A DNA stretch of 19,671 nucleotides from Helicobacter sp. (GCF_022511165.1 NZ_JAFLSB010000028.1:1-19671), one strand, 5' to 3'. Positions 1 through 8,649 are shown, numbered from the stretch's first letter. A program made the numbers and translations. The notes: generated by a model not told the origin, from the sequence alone.

Positions 1-81
1 AAGCAAAGAGTGAAAGAGAGCTTTAGCAAAGAGGCAATTATGCCATTGTGGGAGGAGGTATTAGAATCTAAGAAACCTTAG
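1..81 (+). CDS. C-terminal tail of an unidentified protein (5' end outside window)
   Basis: Frame 1 is open from the first base to a TAG at 79-81 and encodes 26 residues ending LWEEVLESKKP. The tail is charged and probably helical. It resembles the final helix of many glycosyltransferase or other alpha/beta enzymes, but it is too short to assign a family. Its stop codon lies inside a perfect inverted repeat (62-87), which fits the end of a real gene, and the next gene, topA, is convergent. It could still be a chance open frame, given the short length. Confidence 0.5.
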   Translation, partial: KQRVKESFSKEAIMPLWEEVLESKKP

Positions 82-87
82 ATTCTA
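62..87 (+). terminator. Hairpin at the end of the first gene, possible bidirectional terminator
   Basis: An 11-bp perfect stem (TAGAATCTAAG at 62-72 pairing with CTTAGATTCTA at 77-87) closes a 4-base loop. It overlaps the stop codon of the upstream partial gene and sits 45 bases beyond the topA stop, between convergent genes. The following plus-strand sequence (CTTTACTC) is only weakly T-rich, so terminator strength is uncertain. Each arm contains one copy of the 7-mer AGATTCT/AGAATCT that is unusually common in this window. Confidence 0.55.
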
Positions 88-131
88 CTTTACTCACAAG
101 CCCCATACACTATTTCTATTTAAGCGATGAA

Positions 132-2351
132 CTAAGCGCTCACTTCACTTCTATGTTTGCATTTTATACATTCATAGACTTGTTTTTTGCGATATTCTCG
201 CGTAGCACACATTCCTCCACATTCGGGGCATTTATGCGTAGTAGGCTGAAACTTTGAAATAAAAGTGCATTTAGGATAATTTTTACATCCAAAAAATGCA
301 CCCCTACGACTAAATCTCTGCACAATCTCCCCTCCACATTCAGGGCATACCACGCCCTCAACAACTTGAGCAGAAACTTTGTTTTGCAATGATTTTGTAT
401 TTTTGCATTTAGGATAACCACTACACGCAAGAAATTCGCCATTTCTGCCCATTTTTTTTACCATTGCTTGCCCGCATTTCTCGCACACCCCTGCTTCTTC
501 ACTTGATTCTTTTGCACTTTGCTCATTTGGTTTAATATATTTGCATTTAGGATAACCACTACACGCGACAAATATGCCATATCGGCTTTGTCTTTGCACA
601 AGCTCCTTGCCACATTGTGGGCATAGCTCACCTGTGGGAAGAGTAAGCTTTTGCGAAGCGATATTTTTTTTGCCAGATTCTATTTTTTCCATAAAAGGCT
701 CATAAAACGCCCATAGCATCGCTTCCCAATCGATTTTTTCCTGCGCTATATCATCAAGTTTATCTTCCAATCCTGCACTAAAATGAGCATCTACAATTTC
801 ATTAAAATACGATTCAAGCATTTCAACAACCTTAAATGCACTCTCGCTTGGTATAAGCTGTTTTTTCTCTACCTGTACATATTCTCTTGCCACAAGCAAA
901 GCAATCGTAGGTGCATAAGTGCTTGGACGCCCTATACCTAGAGATTCCATACTTTTAATAATACTCGCCTCACTATAACGCGATGGAGCTTCGGTAGATT
1001 TTTGCAGGGCACATACTTCCTGCAAATGCACCTCCTCACCCTCTTTGCACTCTGGCAAAAGCTTGTCTTTATCATCATTTCCCATAATCTTATAGAATCC
1101 ATCAAATACAAGTTTGCGCCCATTTGCCTTAAACACAATTTTTTTATCCTTTGAACTCAAAAGAATGCTCTGTGTCTCAAAAAGTGCATCTTCGCTTTGT
1201 GAAGCCAAAAATCGATTATAAATAAGTGTATAAAGCTTGTATTCTTCGGGTTTGAGATAAGATTTTGCCATATCTGGCGTAAAATCTAAATTCGTAGGAC
1301 GTATGGCTTCGTGTGCTTCTTGCGCATTTTTTGATTTAGTTGCATAATTTTTTGGCTTTTTGGGGACATACTGCTCACCATACATTTTACCTAAAAGCTT
1401 TCTTGCCGCATCTTGAATTTCTTTAGCAATATTAAGACTATCTGTGCGCATATATGTGATAATCCCCATTGTCCCAAAGCTCGTATTCACTCCCTCATAA
1501 AGTCTTTGCGCGATACTCATCGTGCGTGAGGGGGAGAATCCTAAAAGACTTGAGGCGCTCTGTTGCAAAGTAGAAGTCATAAATGGTGGGGGGGTGGGCG
1601 TTTTTTTTGCTTTTTTGCTAATCTCTTCAATTATAAATTGCGTATTTTTAATACACTCACACATCTCTTTGACTTGCGCAGAATCCTGCAAAGAAAGCTT
1701 CTCTAGCTTCTTATTATAATATACCAATTCAGATTCTATATATGCTTTTGCTTTTACGCCAAAAGTTGCATTAACCATAAAATAAGTAATGGGCTTAAAA
1801 GCAGCAATCTCCCGCTCTCTATCGACAATAATCTTTAATGCCGCACTTTGTACTCGTCCTGCCGATAGCCCTTTTTGAATCTTTGAAGACATCAGTTGAG
1901 AGAGCTTAAAACCCACAATTCTATCAAGCAAACGACGCGCTTGCTGGGCATTAACCTTTGCCATATCAATTAATCTGGGATTTTGCAGTGAATGTATAAT
2001 AGCATTTTTAGTAATTTCGTGGAATACAATGCGTGGAAACTCATCATAAGGGCGGTTAAGGGCTTGAGTAATATGGAATCCTATGGCTTCCCCTTCTCTA
2101 TCCTCATCAGTGGCTATATAAGTAGTCTTTGCTTTCTTGCTTGCATTTTGAATCTTACTTACAATCTCCTTATGATCTTTGTCTATGTCGTATTGGGGCT
2201 GGAATTTTTGATTCTTTATCTCTATCCCAAAACTATATTTTGGCAAATCACGGATATGCCCTTTGGACGCTATAACTTCATATGTATCACCTAAAAAATT
2301 TTTAATTGTTTTTGCTTTGGCTGGTGATTCTACAATAATTAAATCTTTCAT
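132..2351 (-). CDS. topA: DNA topoisomerase I (type IA)
   Basis: This 739-residue cytoplasmic enzyme relaxes negative supercoils by passing a strand through a transient single-strand break. The N-terminal Toprim domain opens with IVESPAKAKTI (E8) and carries DEDREGEAIG at 82-91. The catalytic tyrosine is Y300 in GIITYMRTDS. Downstream signatures include EAHEAIRPTN (about 345-354) and GIGRPSTYAP (about 472-481). The C-terminus has four zinc-ribbon modules with paired cysteines at about 577-603, 623-649, 669-695 and 708-731. The length and architecture are normal for the family. The ATG at 2349-2351 is preceded by GAGAGG. The gene is divergent from flaB, an arrangement I recall from H. pylori (HP0116/HP0115). 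A C7 tract encodes part of a Pro-rich stretch (PTPPPF, about 252-257). Confidence 0.98.
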   Translation of the reverse strand: MKDLIIVESPAKAKTIKNFLGDTYEVIASKGHIRDLPKYSFGIEIKNQKFQPQYDIDKDHKEIVSKIQNASKKAKTTYIATDEDREGEAIGFHITQALNRPYDEFPRIVFHEITKNAIIHSLQNPRLIDMAKVNAQQARRLLDRIVGFKLSQLMSSKIQKGLSAGRVQSAALKIIVDREREIAAFKPITYFMVNATFGVKAKAYIESELVYYNKKLEKLSLQDSAQVKEMCECIKNTQFIIEEISKKAKKTPTPPPFMTSTLQQSASSLLGFSPSRTMSIAQRLYEGVNTSFGTMGIITYMRTDSLNIAKEIQDAARKLLGKMYGEQYVPKKPKNYATKSKNAQEAHEAIRPTNLDFTPDMAKSYLKPEEYKLYTLIYNRFLASQSEDALFETQSILLSSKDKKIVFKANGRKLVFDGFYKIMGNDDKDKLLPECKEGEEVHLQEVCALQKSTEAPSRYSEASIIKSMESLGIGRPSTYAPTIALLVAREYVQVEKKQLIPSESAFKVVEMLESYFNEIVDAHFSAGLEDKLDDIAQEKIDWEAMLWAFYEPFMEKIESGKKNIASQKLTLPTGELCPQCGKELVQRQSRYGIFVACSGYPKCKYIKPNEQSAKESSEEAGVCEKCGQAMVKKMGRNGEFLACSGYPKCKNTKSLQNKVSAQVVEGVVCPECGGEIVQRFSRRGAFFGCKNYPKCTFISKFQPTTHKCPECGGMCATREYRKKQVYECIKCKHRSEVSA

Positions 2352-2427
2352 AATAAGCCTCTCGTAATTCTATTTGGCTACTTGAATGAAGCCTCAATCG
2401 AATAATACTCTACTTTTTTCGAGCTAG

Positions 2428-2433
2428 ATTGTA
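2428..2433 (-). promoter_or_regulatory. Possible -10 element for topA
   Basis: On the minus strand this reads TACAAT, one mismatch from the TATAAT consensus, about 77 bases upstream of the topA start codon. Helicobacter sigma-80 promoters usually lack a conserved -35, and none is obvious here. A second AT-rich candidate (TATTAT, near 2402-2407) lies closer to the gene. The assignment is tentative. Confidence 0.3.
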
Positions 2434-2502
2434 GCACAGAATCTCAATATATTCTTACATTATTGCAGCTTTTGATGAACAAAATTTCATATATCAAAAT
2501 AT

Positions 2503-2516
2503 GGAATGTAATTTGC
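2503..2516 (+). promoter_or_regulatory. Sigma-54 (RpoN) promoter of flaB
   Basis: The sequence TGGAATGTAATTTGCT carries the invariant GG at 2503-2504 and GC at 2515-2516 separated by exactly 10 bases, matching the -24/-12 consensus TGGCACG-N4-TTGCT. The predicted transcription start is near 2528, about 30 bases before the flaB ATG. In Helicobacter flaB belongs to the RpoN/FlgR-controlled class of flagellar genes, so this is where such a promoter is expected. Confidence 0.9.
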
Positions 2517-2558
2517 TTAATCGGCATAAACGAAAAAAAATTTAGCAAAGGATGCAAA

Positions 2559-4103
2559 ATGAGTTTTAGGATAAACACGAACATCTCAGCCCTCACTGCC
2601 CACACCATTGGTGTGCAAAATAACAGAAGCTTACATAACTCACTTGAAAAGTTAAGCTCTGGCTTACGACTCAATAAAGCTGCCGATGACGCTTCAGGTA
2701 TGGCGATTGCCGATAGCTTAAGAAGTCAAAGCGAAAGTTTAGGACAAGCTGTAAGAAATGCCAATGATGCCATTGGTATGATTCAGATTGCCGATAAAGC
2801 GATGGATGAACAGCTTAAAATTCTTGATACTATCAAGACAAAAGCTATTCAAGCCGCTCAAGATGGGCAAAGTAACGAAACAAGAAAGGCGCTTCAAAAT
2901 GATATTATCCGCCTTTTAGAGGAACTTGATAATATCGCTAATACCACAAGCTATAATGGACAGCAAATGCTCTCTGGTGCGTTTTCTAATAAAGAATTCC
3001 AAATCGGTGCGTATTCAAATACCACGGTTAAAGCCTCTATTGGTCCTACAAGCTCGGATAAAATTGGGCACGTTCGTATGGAGAGTGGCTCATTTGCAGG
3101 GATTGGTATGCTTGCTTCTGGAGCGGCTTCAAACCTCACAGAAGTGATGTTAAAATTTCGTCAAGTTGATGGAAAACACGATTTTGATACCGAAACCGTC
3201 AAAATTTCTACATCAGCAGGAACTGGGCTTGGGGCTTTGACAGAAGTAATTAATAAATATGCCGATACACTTGGTGTGCGTGCAGCGTGGAATGTAATGG
3301 CAACAGGTGATGTACCTGTACTCTCTGGAACGGTACGTGGCTTAGTGATAAATGGTGTAACCATTGGAAATGTTACTGATGTGCGCAAAAATGACTCCGA
3401 TGGGCGATTACTCAATGCAATTAATAGCATTAAAGAACGCACAGGTTGCGAAGCCTATACAGATATCACAGGGCGTATGAATGTGCGCAGTCTTGATGGA
3501 CGCGCGATTTGTATTCGCACAGAAGGTGATAGTGGAAAAGTCTTCGGTGGAGGAAATTTCGCAGGGATTTCAGGGACAGAACACGCTATTATTGGGCGTT
3601 TGACTTTAATACGCACAGATGCAAGAGATATTATTGTGAGCGGGCTTAATTACAGCCACATTGGATTCCACTCTGCACAAGGTATTGCAGAATACACTGC
3701 AAATCTCCGCTATATACGTGGCGAAATGGACGCTAATATCGCTTCAGCGTGTGGGGCAAATGCAAATGTTGCTCAAGCAAACTTACATTTTGATGGTATA
3801 GGTGCTGGGGTTACAAGCCTTAAGGGTGCAATGGTTGTTATGGATATGGCAGAATCAGCTCGGATTCAGCTTGATAAACTCCGCGCAGATATTGGTTCAG
3901 CACAGATTCAGCTCGTAACCACAATCAACAATGTCTCTGTTACACAAGTAAATGTTAAAGCTGCAGAATCTCTAATCCGCGATGTGGATTTCGCGCAAGA
4001 ATCAGCAACATTCTCTAAGCACAACATCTTGGCACAAAGCGGTAACTTCGCTATGGCACAAGCTAATGCAGTGCAACAAAATGTGCTTCGATTGCTTCAA
4101 TAA
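2559..4103 (+). CDS. flaB: Flagellin B (minor flagellin)
   Basis: This 514-residue flagellar filament subunit has the same length as I recall for H. pylori FlaB. The N-terminal D0/D1 helices begin FRINTNISALTAH and include the typical LSSGLRLNKAADDASGMAIA. The C-terminal helices end ANAVQQNVLRLLQ. The central D2/D3 region (about 180-430) is the variable, surface-exposed part and is rich in Ser and Thr. The ATG at 2559 is chosen because it has AAAGGA 6 bases upstream and lies downstream of the sigma-54 promoter. The frame stays open further upstream, to a TTG at 2463, but that would put coding sequence over the promoter. In D1 (about 80-115) the segment LKILDTIKTKAIQA differs from the TLR5-recognised LQRVRELAVQ of Salmonella. 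The next gene is a flagellin-modifying Maf protein 33 bases downstream. Confidence 0.97.
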   Translation: MSFRINTNISALTAHTIGVQNNRSLHNSLEKLSSGLRLNKAADDASGMAIADSLRSQSESLGQAVRNANDAIGMIQIADKAMDEQLKILDTIKTKAIQAAQDGQSNETRKALQNDIIRLLEELDNIANTTSYNGQQMLSGAFSNKEFQIGAYSNTTVKASIGPTSSDKIGHVRMESGSFAGIGMLASGAASNLTEVMLKFRQVDGKHDFDTETVKISTSAGTGLGALTEVINKYADTLGVRAAWNVMATGDVPVLSGTVRGLVINGVTIGNVTDVRKNDSDGRLLNAINSIKERTGCEAYTDITGRMNVRSLDGRAICIRTEGDSGKVFGGGNFAGISGTEHAIIGRLTLIRTDARDIIVSGLNYSHIGFHSAQGIAEYTANLRYIRGEMDANIASACGANANVAQANLHFDGIGAGVTSLKGAMVVMDMAESARIQLDKLRADIGSAQIQLVTTINNVSVTQVNVKAAESLIRDVDFAQESATFSKHNILAQSGNFAMAQANAVQQNVLRLLQ

Positions 4104-4136
4104 GCAAGAAGCGCGTAGCATAGCATAAACCAACCT

Positions 4137-6035
4137 ATGCAAGATTTTTTTAGCCTCAATCTCTCCGCGTTAGCAGTGCGCTCCCCTGCTCTCGCGCTTA
4201 AGCTCAATGAGTTTAAGCCAAATCAAAACTATGAAGTGTTTGTGGGAGAGGATCCAATCAATATTAATATTATTGATAAACGCACCCACACACCACTTTT
4301 TACACAAAATCCACTTGAAGAAACAAATGAGAAAATTCGCGCATTTAGTAGCTACTCCCACTATCCTTACTTGTATTTTTTTGGTATGGGTAATGGTGTA
4401 TTTTATAAGATTTTATTGCAAAATGAACTTTTAAAACGCATTGTGGTTTTTGAACCAGAGCTTGAAATACTCTTTATTGCATTACATTTTATGGATTTTA
4501 GCAAAGAAATTCTTAATAAACGTATTGTATTTTTTGAAGCAACAAATTGCGATTTTACACATATTGATGCACTTTTTTCCACAAATCGTGATGCAAGAAT
4601 TTATTCAAAAGTCTATGATTTACATCTCTGTAATGCCTATTATGATACCTATTCTGCACTTTATATTCATATTAATCAGCTTTTTGTCCGCGCAATTGAG
4701 CATAGCGTAATTAGTGTGGGCAATGATAGCAAAGATTCTATCATTGGCATTTCTCATCATATACAGAATCTCCCCGATGTAGTTAAATCACCAACTTTGC
4801 TTGAACTTCTCTCTCATCTTAAAGGTAGGGATACGGCGATTATTGTTGCCACAGGTCCAAGCCTTAGCAAACAGCTCCCTTATTTGAAGCAGATTCAAGA
4901 CTACGCAAGTATTTTTTGTATTGATGCTTCTTTTCCAATTCTTGCTAGAGAAGGCATTAAACCTGATATTGTGTTTTCACTTGAGCGCGTGGATTTGACT
5001 GCAAAATTTTATGAAGATACACCTAAAGAAGCGCATAAAGATGTGATTTTTGCAATTACCTCTATCGTACATAAACGTCTCAAAGATGCGCTCAAGGGCG
5101 ATATAGTGCAGTATTCCCTGCGTCCTTTTGGCTATACAAATTACTTCCGTATCCCAGAATATGGCTATCTAGGCATTGGTATGAGTGCAGCAAATATGGC
5201 ATATGAACTTGTGGTGCATTCAAGATTCAAACGATGTATTATCATCGGGCAGGATTTGGCTTTTGGCGAAGATGGCACTTCTCACGCTAAAAATGCAGTA
5301 TATGGTGCAAATGAAATTAGCCCTCAAACAATGGAAGAAAAAGGGCAAAAGGTAATGGTAGAAAAATATGGTGGGGGTGGAATGGTAGAATCTACAAAGA
5401 TTTGGAAGCTTTTTTTGGGCTTTTATGAACGTGATATTGCCAACACTCCTTATCCAATTGAAGTGATTAATTCCACAGAGGGGGGCGCGAGGATTACTGG
5501 CACAAAGGAGATTCCATTTAAAGAAGCTATTAAGCTTATTGATAAGACACACAAAAAAATCCCTATAAAACTCTCCTATCCCACAGCACAAGAATCTCAA
5601 GCAAGGCTTGCCAAAGTGCGACAAAAAGCGCAAGAATGGATTGATTTAGGTTTAAAAGATAAAGCACTTGTTGAGGAAGTCTTTTTAGAAGTCGCCGCAC
5701 TTACAGAAAGACTAGAACTCCTTAATAAAGAGGGGCGGTTAGAGGAGCTTCAAGCACAAGAATTGCAAGATTGCATACAAAGAATCCAAGAGGTAAAAGA
5801 TTTATTTGAACAAACAAGATTCAGGGAATGTTTTATGGACGCCATACAATCATATATTTTTCACCAAGAAATGGATATTGCGCGTTTGCTTGTTATGCCC
5901 ACAAACAATGAAGAAGCTAAACTCATTAAGCAAACTGAACTTATTTATGCACATAAATACTGGCTTTTCTCACTCGCTGGAGGAATGGATGTAGTAATTG
6001 AAGTTGTTAAAAAAGCCCTAGAAACTTGGGAGTAG
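4137..6035 (+). CDS. Motility-associated factor (Maf) family flagellin glycosyltransferase, DUF115
   Basis: This 632-residue cytoplasmic protein belongs to the MAF_flag10/DUF115 family. In Campylobacter and Helicobacter these proteins are linked to transfer of nonulosonic (pseudaminic or legionaminic) acid onto flagellin Ser/Thr. The central domain shows the family signature: ATGPSLS at 238-244, CIDASF at 261-266, then KPDIVFSLERVD, GIGMSAANMAYEL from about 346, and GQDLAFGEDG at 371-380. A helical C-terminal region follows (about 460-632). It lies 33 bases after flaB with no obvious promoter or terminator between, so cotranscription is likely. I recall the H. pylori neighbour of flaB, HP0114, as the same family and needed for normal motility. 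The ATG lacks a good Shine-Dalgarno sequence, and coupling to flaB translation may compensate. The sugar donor cannot be read from the sequence. Confidence 0.92.
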   Translation: MQDFFSLNLSALAVRSPALALKLNEFKPNQNYEVFVGEDPININIIDKRTHTPLFTQNPLEETNEKIRAFSSYSHYPYLYFFGMGNGVFYKILLQNELLKRIVVFEPELEILFIALHFMDFSKEILNKRIVFFEATNCDFTHIDALFSTNRDARIYSKVYDLHLCNAYYDTYSALYIHINQLFVRAIEHSVISVGNDSKDSIIGISHHIQNLPDVVKSPTLLELLSHLKGRDTAIIVATGPSLSKQLPYLKQIQDYASIFCIDASFPILAREGIKPDIVFSLERVDLTAKFYEDTPKEAHKDVIFAITSIVHKRLKDALKGDIVQYSLRPFGYTNYFRIPEYGYLGIGMSAANMAYELVVHSRFKRCIIIGQDLAFGEDGTSHAKNAVYGANEISPQTMEEKGQKVMVEKYGGGGMVESTKIWKLFLGFYERDIANTPYPIEVINSTEGGARITGTKEIPFKEAIKLIDKTHKKIPIKLSYPTAQESQARLAKVRQKAQEWIDLGLKDKALVEEVFLEVAALTERLELLNKEGRLEELQAQELQDCIQRIQEVKDLFEQTRFRECFMDAIQSYIFHQEMDIARLLVMPTNNEEAKLIKQTELIYAHKYWLFSLAGGMDVVIEVVKKALETWE

Positions 6036-6036
6036 G

Positions 6037-6070
6037 AGCAAAATCTAAGCCTTTAGATTCTAGCTTTGCT
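6037..6070 (+). terminator. Terminator-like hairpin after the flaB-maf pair
   Basis: The inner stem AATCTAA (6042-6048) pairs with TTAGATT (6053-6059) around a GCCT loop. Outer bases AGCAAA (6037-6042) can alternatively pair with TTTGCT (6065-6070). A T-rich run (TTTTCATTT) follows. The hairpin starts 2 bases after the maf stop codon and contains an AGATTCT word, like the hairpin at 62-87. Confidence 0.6.
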
Positions 6071-6331
6071 TTTCATTTAAATAAATAAGGATTTTCATTT
6101 TTTTTATAGCCTTTAAAAAAACCTTGTTATCATCATTTATAAACTTCTCCCACCTCAATTTTTTCATAAGCTCATCTCATTTTATATTGATTAATACTTT
6201 TTTTCTAATGAGTAGGGCTAGATTCAACAGGAGCAAATCTAAAGAAACCATTATTTTTATTAACGCCTCTTTTTTTAAGCACAATATAAAATTTATATTA
6301 TACAAAGGAATACAAATCTAAAAAAAATGCG
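6071..6331. other. AT-rich intergenic gap between convergent genes
   Basis: No convincing coding frame, tRNA or structured RNA is visible here. It contains A and T homopolymers and a weak inverted repeat (TAGATT at 6219-6224 with AATCTA at 6236-6241). A 17-base AT-only palindrome lies at 6283-6299 and might act in termination of the minus-strand outer-membrane gene, although no T-run follows it on that strand. The text GGAGCAAATCTAA near 6230 partly repeats GGAGCAAAATCTAA at 6035-6048. Confidence 0.5.
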
Positions 6332-6940
6332 TTATATGCTAAAATCATAATAGCTCAAAGTGAGCATAAGGCTTGAAGTATCAAAGCGCTCACCAAGGAG
6401 CTTTTTGCTTTTGTAATTAAATCCTCGTGTGTAGCCCACGCTTAACCCATATCCTCGTGCTATATCAATGAATATCTCTGCTTTAGCCAAACCACCATAG
6501 ATATTATATTGCTCTTTTTCTTCAGGCGTAGCAAGGTTACTCATTTCAAAACCACCACCAAGTAGTCCAATTACACGCCCACCAAAAAGCCGAACTCCTC
6601 CCTGTGCGCCTAAAGAAAATGCAAAAAGCCCATTTTTATTTTCCTGCCCTGCGCGTCCATCAATCCACGCATTGAGCAAAAGTCTTTGGGAATCTCCAAA
6701 CATCAATCCTCGTTTAAGTCCAAAAATTACCGCACCTCTTGTGCTTTTATAGTCTTTAAACTCTAGCATTTCCCCTGATGTATGTGTAATGCTAGAGCGT
6801 ACCCCACCAATACTAAAGCTCCCAAAGCTACGATTATCTAAAGAAGTCGGTGCAGGAGAGAAATCAATCCCCTGCGCACAAGAAATGAATAATCCTATTG
6901 CCCATACAAGATTCTTTAATAATTTCGATGGCAATCTCAC
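6332..6940 (-). CDS. Small outer-membrane beta-barrel protein, function unknown
   Basis: This exported protein of about 202 residues has a signal peptide: a basic start (RLPSKLLKN), a hydrophobic core (LVWAIGLFI) and a likely cleavage after SCAQG. The mature part is rich in alternating hydrophobic and polar strands, glycines and aromatics, such as GGVRLFGGRVIGLLGG and YGLSVGYTRGFNYKS. It ends LTLSYYDFSI, typical of a small 8-10 strand barrel. There is no ATG start. The frame could begin at TTG 6952, GTG 6940 or TTG 6934, and the GTG is preferred because it does not overlap the helicase stop (6943-6945) and leaves a normal signal peptide n-region. It probably shares a transcript with the helicase upstream. 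I do not recognise a named Hop/Hor/Hom family in it. Confidence 0.75.
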   Translation of the reverse strand: MRLPSKLLKNLVWAIGLFISCAQGIDFSPAPTSLDNRSFGSFSIGGVRSSITHTSGEMLEFKDYKSTRGAVIFGLKRGLMFGDSQRLLLNAWIDGRAGQENKNGLFAFSLGAQGGVRLFGGRVIGLLGGGFEMSNLATPEEKEQYNIYGGLAKAEIFIDIARGYGLSVGYTRGFNYKSKKLLGERFDTSSLMLTLSYYDFSI

Positions 6941-6942
6941 TC

Positions 6943-8490
6943 TTAACCCCAAATACTACCCGTGTAAGGTTGGCTTCTATCTATACCATTATATTGCTGC
7001 TTCTTATTAGTCCTACCTTTGTTATTTTTATTGTCTTTTTGCGTTTTTCTGTGATGAGTATATTTTGACTTTTTATGTGAGAGTTCCTCATTTTGCTGTA
7101 ATTCAAGCCCTGCAACCTGCTCTTTACTAAATCCAATTTTTACATTGCTATTTTTTTCTAAATAAAGCGAAATAAGCTTCAAACATAGCTGCGTTGTATC
7201 TATTTTGTCTTTAAGCTTTTCATAAATGGCTAAGGATTTATCACTAATTTTTGTCTGTGAAAGCTCTTGAGAGAAAGTATCATCGCTATATTCTTGTGCA
7301 ATTTCACATAAAGTCAGCTCTGCTTTAGTAATTTGCTTAATCTTGCTTAGATCTTTATATTCAAGTGGCGTAGCAAGAGTAATCGCTACTCCTTTTTTTC
7401 CTGCGCGTCCTGTGCGCCCGATACGATGCACATAGCTTTCAGGATTAAGTGGAATATGATAATTAAACACGTGGCTTACATCACTAATATCCAATCCACG
7501 AGAAGCCACATCAGTAGCGACAAGAACCTCAATTTTTTTATCCTTAAAAGCTTTCATACTTTCGCGTCTCTCCCACTGCTCCATATCTCCGTGTAATGCA
7601 GCGGCTTTAAATCCACGACTAGCAAGCCTTTTGGCAAGGGCATCTGCCTCTTTTTTCATACGTGTAAAAATAATGCTTTTTGTGGGATTTTGTGTCTCAA
7701 TAAGACGCACAATCGCCTCATCGCGCTCACCCTCGTTGATAATATAATACTGCTGCTCTATGTCTTTATTTGTAATATCTGCGGGTGTGATTTTGACAAA
7801 AGAGGGATTATCAAGAATCCTCATTGCTAAATCCTTAATAGGCTCTGGCATCGTAGCTGAAAAAAGCAAAGTTTGATGTGTGCTTGGCAAAAATTTAAAA
7901 ATTTCCTCAATATCATCTAAAAAACCCATATCAAGCATTTCATCAGATTCATCAAGCACCACGATTTTGGGCATAAATCGCTCAATACGTCCATTTTGGA
8001 GATGATCAAGTAATCTGCCGGGTGTAGCTATCATTACTTTTGGATTCTTCTCTAATAAATCACATTGCCGCTTAATGCTTTGCCCACCATACATACAAAT
8101 CGTTTTTATGCGCCCAAATCGCCCAAGCTTAAGAATCTCCTCACTAATTTGCATAGCAAGTTCCCTCGTAGGGGTAATAATAAGTGCTTCAATCTCTTTA
8201 TTATGGCTCAAAGCGTTTAAAATAGGAATAGCAAATGCCGCTGTTTTGCCTGTGCCTGTTTGTGCTTGAGCTACGAGATCCTTGCCTTGCAAAATAATAG
8301 GAATACTCTGCTCTTGCACAGGACTTGGTGTGCTAAAACCCGCCTCTTTGATACCCCTTAACACAAAATCTTTTAATTTAAACTCATCAAAAGTTTTTTC
8401 TTTATTTTGCTTCTCTTGTGTATGTGATTTTACAGCATCTTGTGCAGTAAAATCCTGTGTAGAGCTGCCCTCTTTATGTACCTCACCCAC
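6943..8490 (-). CDS. deaD: DEAD-box ATP-dependent RNA helicase (RhpA/DeaD-like)
   Basis: This 515-residue cytoplasmic RNA helicase is probably the counterpart of the single H. pylori DEAD-box helicase, RhpA, which works with RNase J in RNA decay. The Q-motif glutamine is Q59, motif I is AQTGTGKT at 76-83, Ia is PTRELA and Ib is TPGR. Motif II reads DESD (180-183) rather than DEAD. Motif III is SAT, and the second RecA domain has ATDVASRGLDI and HRIGRTGR. The C-terminus (about 480-505) is Lys, Asn and Gln rich and basic, probably an RNA-binding tail. The first 33 residues are a polar, low-complexity extension. The start is GTG at 8488-8490, supported by AAGGA 8 bases upstream. It is divergent from the ccdA-led cluster. 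Confidence 0.95.
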   Translation of the reverse strand: MGEVHKEGSSTQDFTAQDAVKSHTQEKQNKEKTFDEFKLKDFVLRGIKEAGFSTPSPVQEQSIPIILQGKDLVAQAQTGTGKTAAFAIPILNALSHNKEIEALIITPTRELAMQISEEILKLGRFGRIKTICMYGGQSIKRQCDLLEKNPKVMIATPGRLLDHLQNGRIERFMPKIVVLDESDEMLDMGFLDDIEEIFKFLPSTHQTLLFSATMPEPIKDLAMRILDNPSFVKITPADITNKDIEQQYYIINEGERDEAIVRLIETQNPTKSIIFTRMKKEADALAKRLASRGFKAAALHGDMEQWERRESMKAFKDKKIEVLVATDVASRGLDISDVSHVFNYHIPLNPESYVHRIGRTGRAGKKGVAITLATPLEYKDLSKIKQITKAELTLCEIAQEYSDDTFSQELSQTKISDKSLAIYEKLKDKIDTTQLCLKLISLYLEKNSNVKIGFSKEQVAGLELQQNEELSHKKSKYTHHRKTQKDNKNNKGRTNKKQQYNGIDRSQPYTGSIWG

Positions 8491-8543
8491 AATCTTATCC
8501 TTTTATTTGTATTGCTCTTATAATGTATAACAAAAGAACAAAG

Positions 8544-8549
8544 ATTATA
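8544..8549 (-). promoter_or_regulatory. Candidate -10 element for the helicase gene
   Basis: On the minus strand the sequence is TATAAT, preceded by strongly A/T-rich DNA, about 54 bases upstream of the GTG start at 8490. The AT-rich upstream stretch fits the pattern of epsilonproteobacterial vegetative promoters, which have little -35 conservation. Confidence 0.5.
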
Positions 8550-8602
8550 TAATAAAATTATATTTTTTGAGTGAATTTGTAAAAATATTGTCGCGCCTTA
8601 GA

Positions 8603-8608
8603 TATAAT
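8603..8608 (+). promoter_or_regulatory. Candidate -10 element for the ccdA-to-RNA-repair cluster
   Basis: A perfect TATAAT lies 42 bases before the GTG of the ccdA-like gene. No clear -35 is seen. It is the only good promoter candidate I found upstream of the long plus-strand cluster that continues to the window end. Confidence 0.6.
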
Positions 8609-8649
8609 GCCCTATTTACGCAATTTAACACATATACAAAAGGATAATA

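Noticed and set aside
1588..1594. G7 run (C7 on the coding strand) in topA as a phase-variable tract
   Set aside because: It is short for switching, lies in an essential gene, and encodes a plausible Pro-rich linker in frame.
2463..2558. N-terminal extension of flaB from a TTG at 2463
   Set aside because: It would place the sigma-54 promoter inside the gene. The ATG at 2559 has a good ribosome site and gives the normal flagellin N-terminus.
4104..4136. Terminator between flaB and maf
   Set aside because: No convincing stem followed by T residues is present in the 33-base gap.
5220..5633. 137-codon minus-strand frame inside the maf gene
   Set aside because: It is antisense to a well-supported gene, its composition is unlike a known protein, and it has no ribosome site. 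It looks like a shadow frame.
6124..6321. Short plus-strand open frame in the intergenic gap
   Set aside because: It is Phe/Ile/Ser-rich text typical of AT-rich noncoding DNA, without a ribosome site or recognisable motif.
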